From positions 1 through 64,000 of the forward strand of contig WNNJ02000427.1 of assembly GCA_012934845.2 (NCBI GenBank): a stretch of 64,000 bases of DNA. The letters run 5' to 3'. This DNA is from Pomphorhynchus laevis (lineage: Eukaryota; Acanthocephala; Palaeacanthocephala; Echinorhynchida; Pomphorhynchidae). The position numbers and the translations under genes are program-made. This document shows, in pieces, positions 36,095 to 47,120 of this stretch (positions within the stretch are counted from its first letter, which is position 1; each line of letters opens with the position of its first letter). The notes under the pieces are model-generated. The model had not been told where the DNA came from. It searched no databases and saw only the letters and a list, made by a program, of their open reading frames with translations.

Positions 36095-36753
36095 TAAAAG
36101 ACATGTTTTTCATAAATATTTACCACTAGAAAAATGCATTGATCAGCAATTAAAGAATGTGTTATTGATTTATATTTTGATAATTGAAATGCACACTTAA
36201 ATACAAATATAGGTTCAATGTAAATATAAATGTATAAAAATCAATAATATTAAAATAAAGAAGGTCAATTGTAGTTATATTTCTAGCATAGATCGATGGA
36301 TCGATAATCTACAGTAGATAAATGTCATCAAATACTTGCCATTTCCACACTTGACAATCGCACACGAGAAATAAATTTGATAAAAACCTATTACCTTAAA
36401 GATCATTTATAATTTAATCATCCTTTATATTGTTGTTTCTTACAACAAAATCAAAAGTAAATTTGACTTAAAATCGACATTCGAAGCACCATGGTTAATT
36501 TTTAATGAAATAAATTTCAAGCAATAAAAATTAAAAAAATAATTTTTCTTACGAAAAATAATTTGAGAATATCAATTATTTTGAGTTCGAACGTGTAGTA
36601 TAACAATTGAAATAAAAAGCTCTGACTGGAGTTTAGATTACTAGAACCTTTAATGGATACGAAAACTTGATACCAATGCTGGCTTTTTTTAAAATCGCTA
36701 GAATAATTAATATTGTAGAATATCAATAAATACTTTTAATATTTAAAAGAAGT
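36095..36753 (+). repeat. Right arm of the large inverted repeat (first part)
   Basis: Inverse of 32800-33305 in its first 510 bases; the last 150 bases (36603-36737) include a stretch absent from the left arm. Ends at the target-site duplication 36738-36753 where the RTE LINE begins. Confidence 0.75.
36738..36753 (+). repeat. Target-site duplication, left copy
   Basis: AATATTTAAAAGAAGT, identical to 39936-39951. The left inverted-repeat arm carries the uninterrupted equivalent near 32780, which confirms this as the empty-site sequence. Confidence 0.9.
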
Positions 36754-39700
36754 AGGTGGTGCGGTCCGTTCCTCCTCGTGGTGCCACTGGATAACGCTTA
36801 CTCTCTGTGAGCGTGAACCAAACGCGGACCTTACCGACGACAGGCATGCGGCAGCCGGTCGGGAAAACAATTGTCGCAACCATCAAACCATGATAAAGTT
36901 TAATCAAAATGACCCCGCCAATACTAAGGCGTCCTCTGTAGACGACGCGTTCAGGAGGTGCCATCCGGCCTGTTCGAAAAATTCACGAGGATGTGCGATC
37001 AGACAAGACCCGGTCTGTTCGGCAAATAAGCGAGGGTTCACGACGGAAGGACGACGCCGAGACGCAAGTGATCTGGCCCAATCATACGTACGAGTTGCAA
37101 CGCTCAACGTAGGAACACTGACGGGTAAATCTCGAGAAATTGCAGCTGACCTAAAGAGGAGAAAGATTGACATTCTTGCAATACAAGAGACTAAATGGAA
37201 GGGCGGAAAATCCAAGGAAATTGGAGACGGATACAAACTGTATTATATGGGAACTGAGACAGCACGAAACGGAGTAGCCATTGTCGTAGCAGAGAGACTC
37301 AGAGACCAAGTGTGCGAAGTGACGCGATACACTGGGAGGTTGATGAAGATTAAGCTGGCATTATGCGAAACGACCGTACACTACTTCTCTGTGTACGCTC
37401 CTCAAACAGGATGCACAGATAAAGAGAAGCTGGACTTCTGGGAAATGCTAGATGAAAAGATGGCAGAAGTCCCCGAAGAAGACTATGTGATCATAGCCGG
37501 TGATATGAATGCCCATGTTGGACAGACGGATGAGAGTGAATGTCACGGTAGATATGGCATAGGTGAGAAGAACGCAGAAGGGGAACAACTACTGGAGTTT
37601 GCAACTACGCACAACCTCACCATCACCAACACCAACTTCACAAAAAGGTCGAGCCACCTGTACACATATTACCATGGAACGGGCTCACAAATCAGGAAGT
37701 CGCAAATTGATTTTGTCCTGGTGAGGCGAAAACATAAGAAGACGGTGCTAGACACAAAGGTCATTCCATCAGAGACCACAGCGACTCAACATAAGCCACT
37801 GATATGTGACCTGAAAATTGAAGTCCCCCGTAAACCGAGGCCAGAACAAACAAAGACGAGCCGAATCAAGTGGTGGAAACTGAGGGAAGAAGACACAGTT
37901 GGAACAAAGGCAAAGCTGGCCCGGATAAGACTACCTAGCATACATGGAGTACAGGACACCTGGACCGCGTTGCGCTGCACGATCCACCTAGCTGCAAAGC
38001 ACATACTCGGATCCACCAAGCCATGTCAAAAATACATCGACAAAGAAACTTGGTTTTGGACAGAAGAGGTCAAAGACGCAGTGAAGGCAAAGAAAAATTC
38101 ATACAAGGCTCTCCGGATAGCACAAACACAGGAGAACAAAGATGAATATCACCGAGCGAAAAAGAAAGCAAGGAAACAAGTGGCTATTGCTAGGAGTAAC
38201 CACCTAGATAACCTCTACCAAAAGCTCGACACTCGAGAAGGAGAAAAAGGCGTGTACCGACTAGCCCGTTCAAGACGGAAGAAGGCAGCAGACATCGAGA
38301 AGTTCCATGGTATCAGCAATGAGCAGGGAAAACTCATTATACACCCACAAGACGTGCTGGAGAGATGGAGAAGATATTTTAAAGCCATCTTTACAGAAGA
38401 GTTTGAACATCCACCAATACCAGAGGGGACTCCAAATCACACACAAGTCGATCCACTCAATGGTGCAGAGGTCAGAGAGGCAATGATGAAGATGAAGCCG
38501 GGTAAAGCCAACGGACCCGATGATTTAGCGGTGGACTTCTGGAGAATCAATCCGGATGAGTGGACACCATGGCTAACTAATTTTCTCCAGAAGATTGTTG
38601 ACGCAAAAGAGGTGCCAGAAGACTGGAGTCGAAGCATAACTATCCCAATCTGGAAGCAGAAAGGAAGCCCAGCAGATTGTGAAAACTACCGCCCAATTCG
38701 TCTTCTCAGTCACACCATGAAAATCTTCGAGAGAGTGCTCGACAAGAGAATCCGTGACTCCGTCAAACTAAGTGTCAACCAGGCAGGCTTTGTGCGCAAC
38801 TGTGGAGCCATCGATGCAATACACTCAGCCAGACTACTCCTTGAAAAGCACAGAGAGAAGAAGCAGCCCCTCCATGTAGCTTTTCTGGACCTTGAGAAAG
38901 CGTTCGACAGAGTACCTCATAAGCTTATATGGTACGCTTTGAGACGCAGAAAAGTACCGGAGGAATTGATCGAATGGGTGAAGATGTTGTACAAAGGAAC
39001 GACGAGCAATGTGCTAACAGCAGCGGGAAAATCCAGAGAATTTCCAATCTCAGTCGGTGTGCACCAAGGATCTGCACTCTCCCCATTACTATTCATCATA
39101 GTTATGGACGTGATTACGAAAGACCTTCTAAGACAAGCACCATGGACCATCCTGTATGCCGACGATGTTATGCTGGTATCTAAAGACAAACATGACCTCG
39201 AGCAACAAGTTCAGCAATGGCACGATCGCCTGGCACAGTTTGGGTTGAAACTGAACACAGCCAAAACAGAGTACATGACGACGAACCAGAACGAAGATGT
39301 AAGCATATCAGTTAATGGCGTGCTTCTGCCAAAGACAACTGCGTTCAAATATCTGGGATCAGTCATCTCCAGCACAGGAGGAGTGGCAAAAGACGTCACC
39401 ACTCGCATCAACGCAAGCTGGACAAAATGGAGAGCAGCCACTGGAGTTTTGTGCGACAAACGCATGCCAGACAAACTCAAATCGAAGTTCTACAGAAGCG
39501 TAATACGGCCTGTAGCAATGTACGGTGCTGAGTGCTGGGCAATGACAGCAGAAGCAGAACGTAAGCTTGGATGCATGGAAACCAAAATGCTAAGGTGGAT
39601 CGCAGGAAAGACTCGCCTAGATCATGTCCGTAACGAAGACATCCGCAAGCGATTTGGCGTAGCACCCATAGCAGACAAACTGAGAGAATCAAGGCTGCGA

Positions 39701-39935
39701 TGGTATGGACACGTAATGAGGGCAGACGTGAACACATTAGCGCAGGCACCATTTCAAATCGAGGTCGACGGAAAGAGACCAATAGGAAGACCACAGAAAA
39801 GATGGATGGATACCCTTCTTAAGGACATGAAAATGGTCGGACTCACGCCCAAAGACGCAGCAAAGAAGGCATTTTGGCGTCAACGATCGTGGCAAGCGGA
39901 CCCCGTCATACGGGATAAACGCTAAGAAGAAGAAG
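36754..39935 (+). mobile_element. Intact RTE-clade LINE
   Basis: Full insertion bounded by a perfect 16-bp target-site duplication. A 136-bp 5' UTR, one ORF, and a very short 3' end (stop followed by GAAGAAGAAG) are the usual plan of RTE elements. Much more GC-rich than its surroundings. It split the right arm of the large inverted repeat. Nothing in it looks broken, so the insertion is recent. Confidence 0.92.
36890..39925 (+). CDS. RTE LINE polyprotein: APE endonuclease + reverse transcriptase
   Basis: ATG at 36890, TAA at 39923-39925, 1011 aa, uninterrupted. Residues about 68-310 are an apurinic-type endonuclease: TLNVGTLTGK, QETKW (Glu100), SVYAPQ, GDMNAHVG (Asp205, Asn207), IDFVLV (Asp274) and the final histidine in TQHKPL (His301, in place of the usual SDH). 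RT follows: YRPIRLLSHTMKIFERVL near 605, motif A AFLDLEKAFDRV near 665, motif B GVHQGSALSPLLF near 723, motif C ILYADDVML near 757, then the thumb and a C-terminal part with RLRWYGHVMR and RPIGRPQKRW. This wording is typical of the RTE elements often mis-annotated as craniofacial development protein 2. The enzyme nicks genomic DNA and copies its own RNA at the nick. Confidence 0.95.
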   Translation: MIKFNQNDPANTKASSVDDAFRRCHPACSKNSRGCAIRQDPVCSANKRGFTTEGRRRDASDLAQSYVRVATLNVGTLTGKSREIAADLKRRKIDILAIQETKWKGGKSKEIGDGYKLYYMGTETARNGVAIVVAERLRDQVCEVTRYTGRLMKIKLALCETTVHYFSVYAPQTGCTDKEKLDFWEMLDEKMAEVPEEDYVIIAGDMNAHVGQTDESECHGRYGIGEKNAEGEQLLEFATTHNLTITNTNFTKRSSHLYTYYHGTGSQIRKSQIDFVLVRRKHKKTVLDTKVIPSETTATQHKPLICDLKIEVPRKPRPEQTKTSRIKWWKLREEDTVGTKAKLARIRLPSIHGVQDTWTALRCTIHLAAKHILGSTKPCQKYIDKETWFWTEEVKDAVKAKKNSYKALRIAQTQENKDEYHRAKKKARKQVAIARSNHLDNLYQKLDTREGEKGVYRLARSRRKKAADIEKFHGISNEQGKLIIHPQDVLERWRRYFKAIFTEEFEHPPIPEGTPNHTQVDPLNGAEVREAMMKMKPGKANGPDDLAVDFWRINPDEWTPWLTNFLQKIVDAKEVPEDWSRSITIPIWKQKGSPADCENYRPIRLLSHTMKIFERVLDKRIRDSVKLSVNQAGFVRNCGAIDAIHSARLLLEKHREKKQPLHVAFLDLEKAFDRVPHKLIWYALRRRKVPEELIEWVKMLYKGTTSNVLTAAGKSREFPISVGVHQGSALSPLLFIIVMDVITKDLLRQAPWTILYADDVMLVSKDKHDLEQQVQQWHDRLAQFGLKLNTAKTEYMTTNQNEDVSISVNGVLLPKTTAFKYLGSVISSTGGVAKDVTTRINASWTKWRAATGVLCDKRMPDKLKSKFYRSVIRPVAMYGAECWAMTAEAERKLGCMETKMLRWIAGKTRLDHVRNEDIRKRFGVAPIADKLRESRLRWYGHVMRADVNTLAQAPFQIEVDGKRPIGRPQKRWMDTLLKDMKMVGLTPKDAAKKAFWRQRSWQADPVIRDKR

Positions 39936-40070
39936 AATATTTAAAAGAAGTTATATTGTATATTTTTTCTAAATAAATTACAAAACAAAATTTTAATCGA
40001 AGTTATTGTTTTTATGAAGTAAAAACAATAATTTAGATCGAGGAATATATGCCGATAACTGATAACAGTT
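39936..40070 (+). repeat. Right arm of the large inverted repeat (second part), with right TSD
   Basis: Starts with the second TSD copy (39936-39951) and continues the inverse of 32655-32780 (TTTTGTTTTG, TCGAAGTTATTG, TAGATCGAGGAATATATGCC). Confidence 0.8.
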
Positions 40071-42700
40071 CCTCCTGATGACATCTAATCTTATTCGAAT
40101 ACGTCGTATATTATTTATTATTCAATTCATAAAAATTGATTATATTGTTGAATTTAAATAGCAAATTTTATCGTTATATAAATATTAATTGTAGGTATTA
40201 TTATAAATATTAACTAAATATAAATATAAATTGCATAAAATCTTATATAAGTATTTATTATTTATAATTATCTTTTAAGATAAATAATTATATCTTTATT
40301 ATCTTTTGAAAATATTATTATCTTTTTTGAATTCTCAAAAATCCGTATTTTCTATATTTTACAATAACATGCCTTTAATGTTAAATTATGTAAAGTTCAT
40401 CATTGTTTTTCTAGACATTATACATAGGTAAAGTCAGTGTTACTTCAATAAAATGAATTTTCTATTTTAATATAATTTAATAATTTATTTTTTTATTTAA
40501 TATAATTGATTTCTATTCGAAGACATCGTATATAAATGCTATCGTTATATAAATATAAATTGTATAAAATCTTATATAATTATTTATTATTTATTTTTAT
40601 TTTTGATTTATATTATTTTATAAAGTACTTAGACTCAGTTATCTGATTTGATTTGTTCTACTGACATGTTATTATTAATCTGTGGACTTTGTTTTCCCGG
40701 TAATATAACCTCTGTTAGAAATACTGAAACTATGTATTCTTGATATTACTATTTTTCTGCAAATTTTGAAGCAAGTTTGATTTTTCCTTTTTCTTATAAT
40801 TTTACAATATAAAAAACAACAAAATATTATTAAAAATTTAAAAATTTAAAATTATGCGAAATTTTTTTATTAAAAGTTATTATTTTGTTTTGTATTAACC
40901 TCGTTTTGAGGAAAATGGACCGAAACCTAATAACATAGCGGTTCCTGTTGATAGCCTATAATCCTTATTCTGATACATCGTATATATTTTATTAGTCAAA
41001 TCATAAAAGTTGTTTTTTATTTTAAATTTTAATAAAACATTTATCGTTATATAAATATAATTTGTACAAAGTCTTATATAATTATTTATAATTATTTGTC
41101 GTTATTTTTAATTTATATATCGTATAAAATGCGTAGACTCAGTTTCCTTATCTGATTTTACAAGGTAGAGGCGGGAAAAATTCATTTGCTTAAGTTTGAA
41201 TGTACAGTGTGTTAGCACATATCTCTAAGGATAACAGGACTGGTCCTATAATATAATGGAATACATACGAGAGTTAAAATGTCTCAGCATTTATATATTA
41301 TTTATTAGTCAATTTATAAAATTGATTTTTTTTAATTTTAAATTTAAGTTGACATAAATATAAATTTTATAACATCTTATATAATTATTTATTATTTATC
41401 TTGATTTACATATCGTATAAAATACGTAAACTCAGTTAGCTGATCTGATTTATCATAATTGGGATTTATATATTGCATCATTGATGAAGCGATAATTAGA
41501 ATTTATCGATTAACTAGATAATCGTAAATTTTTGATACATCGTAAATTCATAAAAATTGACTTTTATTTTAATTTTATATTTTAGTTTTATTTAAATTAT
41601 ATAAAATCTTATTTAACAATTATTTATTATTAATAATTGTTTATGATTTAGCTATTTAATTTTTAAAAAATAAAATCCGTAGACTCAGTTAGCTGATCAG
41701 ATTTATCTTTATAGTTAGCTGATCTGATTTAAATATTATTTATTAGTCAATTTATAAAATTGATTTTTTTTAATTTTAAATTTAACTTGATATAAATTTT
41801 ATAACATGTTATATAATTATTTATTATTTATAATTATTTATCTTTATTTACATATCGTATAAAATACGTAAACTCAGTTATCTGATCTGATTTATTATCA
41901 TTAGGATTTATATATCGTATCATAGACGAAGCGATAATTAGAATTTATCGATTAACTAGAATTGCTACAGACAACTAGATTAGCTAGAATTGTTTCTAAC
42001 TTTAATATTATAACATCACTAATTGATTTTTATTTTAAATTTTAACTCGATACAAATATACATAGTATAACATCTTATATAATTATTTATTATTTATAAT
42101 TAGTTATCTTTTTTATTTATATATAAAATAAGTAGACTCAGTTAGCTGATATAATCCTTCAAAATAAAGGGACAGTCTTGGAATTTGTGATAAAATTGAA
42201 ATTTTTAGTAAATCTTTCATATCGAAATCTACTATTGGAAGTAGGAGATTTATTGAGCGTAAAATTAAGAACAAAATAAACAGCTGGATTAACGATTTAA
42301 AATTGTAAAACTTTTATCGTTATAAATATTAATTGTATGAAATTTTATATAATTATTTTGTATTTATAATTATTTAACTTTATTTTTAATTTATATATCG
42401 TATAAAATACGTAGACTCAGTTAGCGGATCTGATCTGAATCTTCTTAAAATTAAAATGATAAAATCGAAAATTTTTACGATGGTATTCACAGTAGAATTT
42501 GTACAAAAATATAGAAAATATTTTTTTTCCAATTTTATAAAATCTTATATAATTATTGATTATTTTTTATTTATATTTATTTTTTAATAAAAAGAAATAT
42601 TAAAAAATAAATAAATTTAACTCACTTTTAATAACTCAGTTATCTGAATCGAAAACGTTATTTGTCTTAAGAATGTGTAATCAAATAAAAATGTAATTAT
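40071..42700 (+). repeat. Array of Penelope-like tail repeats
   Basis: Eight irregular units (spacing roughly 190-500 bp). Each has some of: CTGATGAC.TCT, TATTCGAATACGTCGTATAT, CAATTCATAAAAATTGATTT, a TTATATAATTATTTATTATTT block, CGTATAAAATACGTAGACTC and AGTTAGCTGATCTGATTTAT. The GTAGACTCAGTTAGCTGAT ends lie near 40630, 41133, 41426, 41679, 41868, 42132, 42411 and 42634, with a ninth at 25287 right after a Penelope RT. GGACCGAAACC..GGTTCCTGTTGATAGCC occurs at about 40918. No RT between the units. Confidence 0.7.
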
Positions 42701-43679
42701 TTGCTATATAATATTTTTATTTGAATTTTAACTTTTTTATTTTAACTAAGTATTTCACTAAATATTACTTTCAAAATTTTGAAATTAAAATTTTTAATTT
42801 TGATTTAATTTTAGTTTTTAATATTTTTAAATTCAAAATTTAACCTTTGATTTCTAAAACGTTTTTTAAAATGCCTTAAATGCTAAATTATGTAAAGCTC
42901 ATTATTGTTTTTCTAAACTTTATACATTGGTAAAGTCAGTGTTACTGCAATTGCCTGATTAAATTCAGACTACTTTATCGAGACGGTTACTGTAGTTAAC
43001 TTAATTGTCTCTCAACTTTTATCGCTGTCCCGATCTAAATCAGTTAAGAAACCATCCTCTATAACTTGCCTATTCGTTGTACTGGAAACTATGCTGTTTC
43101 TATAATGCCTTTTCACACCCGAATAGAGACACGTTTGTGTTCTTACAAACGTGTTAATTCTCAAGAGAGTGCAAAGTGTGAACCGTTATAATGTTCTAGT
43201 CTATCACATTGTGATGAAAGGGAGTAAAAAGATACAAGAATACGTTCTTTATATTTACTTGAATTTAAAAATTAGGAGAAAGTAAAAGTTAATTAAAATT
43301 TAGAATTCATAAATTTTCGGTATTGTATCTTTCAAAATATTGATGTGATAATTGAATAATATCATCATCCGCCCTATGAAACTTTATATTTGTACATAAT
43401 GCATTGTCATAACGGACTGTCTCTCAACACATCCACGGTAATAATAATTCAAATTTATAATTCAAATTAAGTAACGATTTTGCGCTAATTATGATATACT
43501 TATGATATTGAAATTTAAAATATTATTTATTATTAGTTAATAATAAATAATATGTATTAATTAACGTCATCATAATGAAATTAATATCTATATTAATGTA
43601 AATATATATTTTACTTTTTGTAAAAAGTAAATCGTATTATGATTTCTTATCGATGATCTCATTAATTTAATTAATAATC
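42701..43679. other. AT-rich spacer with hairpin
   Basis: Perfect 10-bp stem at 43129-43138/43145-43154 (ACACGTTTGT). A phrase around 42880-42960 (AAATTATGTAAAGCTCATTATTG, TAAAGTCAGTGTTACTGC) repeats one at 40383-40445. No gene. Confidence 0.5.
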
Positions 43680-44425
43680 ATATCTGCTAACTAAGTCCAC
43701 GTATTTTATATTATTTATAAATTAAAAATAATGCCAAATAAAAAATAATTAAATTATAAACAATTAAAAAATTATAAAAAATTATAAATAATAAATAATT
43801 ATATAAGATTTTATATAATTTATATTAACTTAAAATTTATAATTAAAGATTAAAATAAAAGTCAATTTTTATGTATTGACTAAACAATAACAGATGATGT
43901 ATCCAAATAACGAATAAATGCCATTAACTGCAATGTTTCGGACCCTATTCATAGCCCAACATAACAGCTGGGCCAAATACATGCTAATGACGTATTTCTT
44001 CCTATCGAAATTTGATTATCTAGTGTATTTTATTCTTCTACATTGTTTAAAATTAAAAATTTAACTTATCCATAATAAAAATTTAATTATCAATACATAA
44101 AAATTGTCCGCTTAAGAGATTAAGCGGAAGATAAAGAATTTATAAAGTATTTTAATATTAGTATTATAGTATTAAATTTATTTTTAATAATATTATGTTG
44201 ATTTATATATTTTACTAATTTCTGTTTGTTCCATTGGGAGGTAGCCATGGGCTACCTCCCGATGGAACAACTTTTACTTGTCTAAATATAGATGTCCCTA
44301 CATTTAAATAATTTTGATTTATCAAAATATTTAAGGCTTCTATTAATTCAATTTTATTTATATTTATATTTACCTGATAATTTATTTTTTGTTAGATAAG
44401 CGTTATATTTTTACAATATATATGT
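43680..44425 (-). mobile_element. Penelope-like tail and RT remnant
   Basis: In the minus sense: an RT middle remnant (44400-44270, the segment before motif B), then the 3' landmarks (ACTTTGT..AGAATAAAATACACTAG, ATACGTCATTAGCATGTAT, CCGAAACATTGCAG), and the tail to CGTGGACTTAGTTAGCAGAT near 43690. Interrupted by the palindrome at 44226-44270. Confidence 0.65.
44226..44270. repeat. 21-bp-arm palindrome in Penelope RT
   Basis: TTGTTCCATTGGGAGGTAGCC and its inverse (one mismatch) around a 3-nt centre. One arm replaces the CCCATTGGAACACC bases that encode the VPMGG of motif B in sister copies, so this is an inverted duplication with some extra GC-rich sequence. Confidence 0.75.
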
Positions 44426-44632
44426 ATTGAGAAGATAGGCTGCATATGCTAAAGACAGTTCATCGTCAACCTCATTCGGTGTATCGTTCGAGAGTAACAT
44501 CCATTGACTTGCTTGGAATTTTTGCTGTGAATCTAAAGACCTTGCCAGCTTTTGTCTAATTCCACCAGTACACGAAAATGTCATCGGCATATTCCCTTTT
44601 TTATTTGTAATCATTTTATTATATTTTGCCAT
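44411..44632 (-). CDS. Unassigned minus-strand ORF
   Basis: ATG at 44632, 73 aa, MAKYNKMITNKKGNMPMTFS, with a mixed-composition middle (KLARSLDSQQKFQASQWMLL) unlike chance AT-rich ORFs; the same frame runs upstream past a stop (VIAMNPYITIPFVIVDC). One alternative frame reads EYADDIFVYW, so it could instead be a scrap of some RT. It overlaps the Penelope remnant edge. Function unknown. Confidence 0.3.
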   Translation of the reverse strand: MAKYNKMITNKKGNMPMTFSCTGGIRQKLARSLDSQQKFQASQWMLLSNDTPNEVDDELSLAYAAYLLNTYIL

Positions 44633-44859
44633 CTTACTGTGCTCGTGATATGCATAACTTGAAGTGTGGTCACTTAGGAGGGATAATGGGACAGTCTACA
44701 GTATGATGGTGCAATCCACAATTACAAATGGTATTGTTATATAAGGATTCATAGCTATAACTTGTTTAGGATCTAATTTTTGAATTAAATCAGAACTTAC
44801 CCAGATGTATATTTGGGAATGTTCAGTTTTATGGTTTAATGTTCAGTTTGTTTTAACCT

Positions 44860-45023
44860 CCAAGCGTACTAGTGAGTACAAATACGTAAAAATATTAAGT
44901 TCAAACATTAAAATATGTCCATATAATGAAAAATGTATTATAAAACTACCAAGCGTATTAGTGAGTACAAGTACGTAAAAATATTAGGTTCAAACATTAA
45001 AATATGTTCTTATAGTGAAAAAT
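44860..45023 (+). repeat. 89-bp tandem duplication
   Basis: CCAAGCGTAYTAGTGAGTAC and the following 55 bases occur at 44860-44934 and 44949-45023 with few differences. The unit length is not a multiple of three. An ORF 44933-45166 runs over the second copy; not called a gene. Confidence 0.75.
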
Positions 45024-45283
45024 ATCACTTATACTGCCAGAACAATATTAATTCAACAATTATTTACACAAATTCTGCTATTAATTTTGCAGATTACATA
45101 TTTCCACAACAGCTCGTTTTGATTCTATATAATATACCATTAGTACATATTTTTGCAACAGCATGATCGTTTTTACTCGTAATGGGATGTTCCCTGTTAT
45201 AACAGAACAGTTACATTCAAACACAGCTTATCATAATACGATAAAAAAATCAATCTTCATTTTCCTTTCTCTCAAAATCCTAT

Positions 45284-45390
45284 CTCAGTTATGCAACAAA
45301 GTTGTTTCAGGGCATTAGCCGCTTTACCGTCACATTGAAAAGCTACTCTGCCAACTTGATTCATATCATCTAATAAAGCAGCTTAACTAA
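45284..45390 (-). CDS. Possible minus-strand terminal exon, unassigned
   Basis: After TTAGTTAAG the minus strand reads LLDDMNQVGRVAFQCDGKAA then NALKQLCCITEIGF and a stop. Composition looks coding; there is no family match in memory. It could belong with the ORF at 45744-45944 on the same strand. Weak evidence. Confidence 0.25.
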
Positions 45391-45743
45391 CGACCTTTTT
45401 AAACTTAGTCGCTATGCGCATTCTCATCAAATGTTAGCAGAAAATTGAAATCACCTTTCCCACCCAAATTTATCTTTTAATTAATGCAGTCTAATGACAG
45501 CGTCAATAGTGTCTTAATGATACAGCCCTAATGTTGTATGGTAATTGCTGCTTTTAAATATTTAAATTAATGGCATTAATCCATAATACTAAATTCTTTT
45601 AACTTGCGTGTCTGTTTTACAATAAATTGCAATAACCACAATTAAACACATATGTTCTTTCTTCCTACTTCGTTTCTAAACGTATTTTTCAAGATTCACA
45701 TAACGCACTTTAGTGGAATAAATTAAAGTGCTCCAGCTAATTC

Positions 45744-45944
45744 TCAAAAGTGTAATTCCCTATTTACTACAAATGTAGTACCACAAATGCTACGCTGTCC
45801 ATAATATGCAATTAATCCATTTGTGGTGCTTTCACCCCAAATAATCAACTTGTCAAATAAATCAGCTTTCTGATAAAATAATTTTATCGCGTCAGGTGGG
45901 AACAGTATGACTACTACACTTAGGTATAACCGCATGTCCTTCAT
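45744..45944 (-). CDS. Unassigned minus-strand ORF
   Basis: ATG at 45944, 66 aa; the open frame continues upstream to about 45990 (CHNKKQQPSMKDMRL). LYLSVVVILFPPDAIKLFYQ could be a hydrophobic segment, followed by KADLFDKLIIWGESTTNGLI. Coding-like composition. With 45284-45390 it may be part of one gene; splice sites are not convincing. Confidence 0.3.
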   Translation of the reverse strand: MKDMRLYLSVVVILFPPDAIKLFYQKADLFDKLIIWGESTTNGLIAYYGQRSICGTTFVVNRELHF

Positions 45945-46569
45945 AGATGGCTGCTGCTTTTTATTATGACAATCAATGTCAACTATATGTTGATTAACTT
46001 AAAATTTTACTGACTAACTTGTCTTCTGAATAATAAAAGTTGTGGTCACTATTCAGTCATGCCTGACTAAATAGAGATTATATTGTCGATACTCTTGTAA
46101 CGCTAACGATTACAATTTCGCCCAAAGGTAATTTCGGAATAGTACAGCAAAAACAATTTACTGTATGGTTAAGATGAACGCTTGGTATTAATCTCTCTAG
46201 TTTTGATACTTGTACAATACTTTAACCATCAATTTTTAATTTCAAATTCGGTTAAATAAATTAAAATTACAAATATGCAAATTGTAATAAATTTAAGTTT
46301 AATAAATTTGTATTTAATTAATTTAAGAAATAATTAATTTTATTAATTTCTTTAATTTTGATTTATAAAGACTTTCATAATTTGAATCAATTTTAAAGTT
46401 ATTGTACATTTATTACAACTGTACCGTTATTTGGATCAAGTTTCCAATTAAATTTTTCTGTTCCATTGCGCATGTTCAACGTTTACACAAAATAATGTTA
46501 TTCTGCACTAATGGCGAATGAGCTGCAATGCCTAATCCTTAACATGTAATTAAATGCCAATGTACATTA

Positions 46570-46800
46570 TGCAAATGTAATATGAATAAGACTAAGATTT
46601 TATTAGTTATGGATTAATAAACCTAATTAAGTTTTTAAATATTTATTTTTATACTCAAATTTTCAATAGCTAACTGATATCATCATGACATAAAGCGCAC
46701 AATAAAATACAATAACTAAAATAAAATACTATAAAATAATAAAATACTATACTATACTACTCGTCTGTTCATTGACAATTAGATTTAATGAAAGACTTAA
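46570..46800 (-). repeat. Repeat family A, inverted fragment
   Basis: Minus strand contains AGTCTTTCATTAAATCTAAT, TGTCAATGAACAGACGAGTA (as 5023-5062), then TTTTATTGTGCGCTTTATG and TAGCTATTGAAAATTTGAG (as 5232-5285), with the hammerhead-like core region deleted between them. Confidence 0.6.
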
Positions 46801-47019
46801 TTAATAATTAATTGATAGTAGCAGTCCAAAATTGCAGTTCTGTGCTAGCAGTTCGATAATCACAAATCAATAGTGAACAATCACTCATTGATTTATATCT
46901 TTAATACATCATAATAATACATAATATATTAATACAATAATAGTATATTTATTAGACGAATATATTACATAATATAGAATATATATTATTAATATAATAT
47001 CATGTAATATATAAAATAT

Positions 47020-47120
47020 ACGATATATACCTCGAAATATACGATATACATACCTCGATATATACGATATATACCTCGTATATTCATATTTATAAATATA
47101 CGATATGTATACCTTATTAT
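47020..47120. repeat. ATACGATATAYACCTCG minisatellite
   Basis: Four to five imperfect units of about 18-26 bp containing ATACGATATATACCTCG. Confidence 0.65.

Noticed and set aside
38917-39480. Several ORFs of 82-105 aa opposite or out of frame to the RTE ORF
   Set aside because: Shadows in a GC-richer coding region; the main 1011-codon frame explains the sequence.
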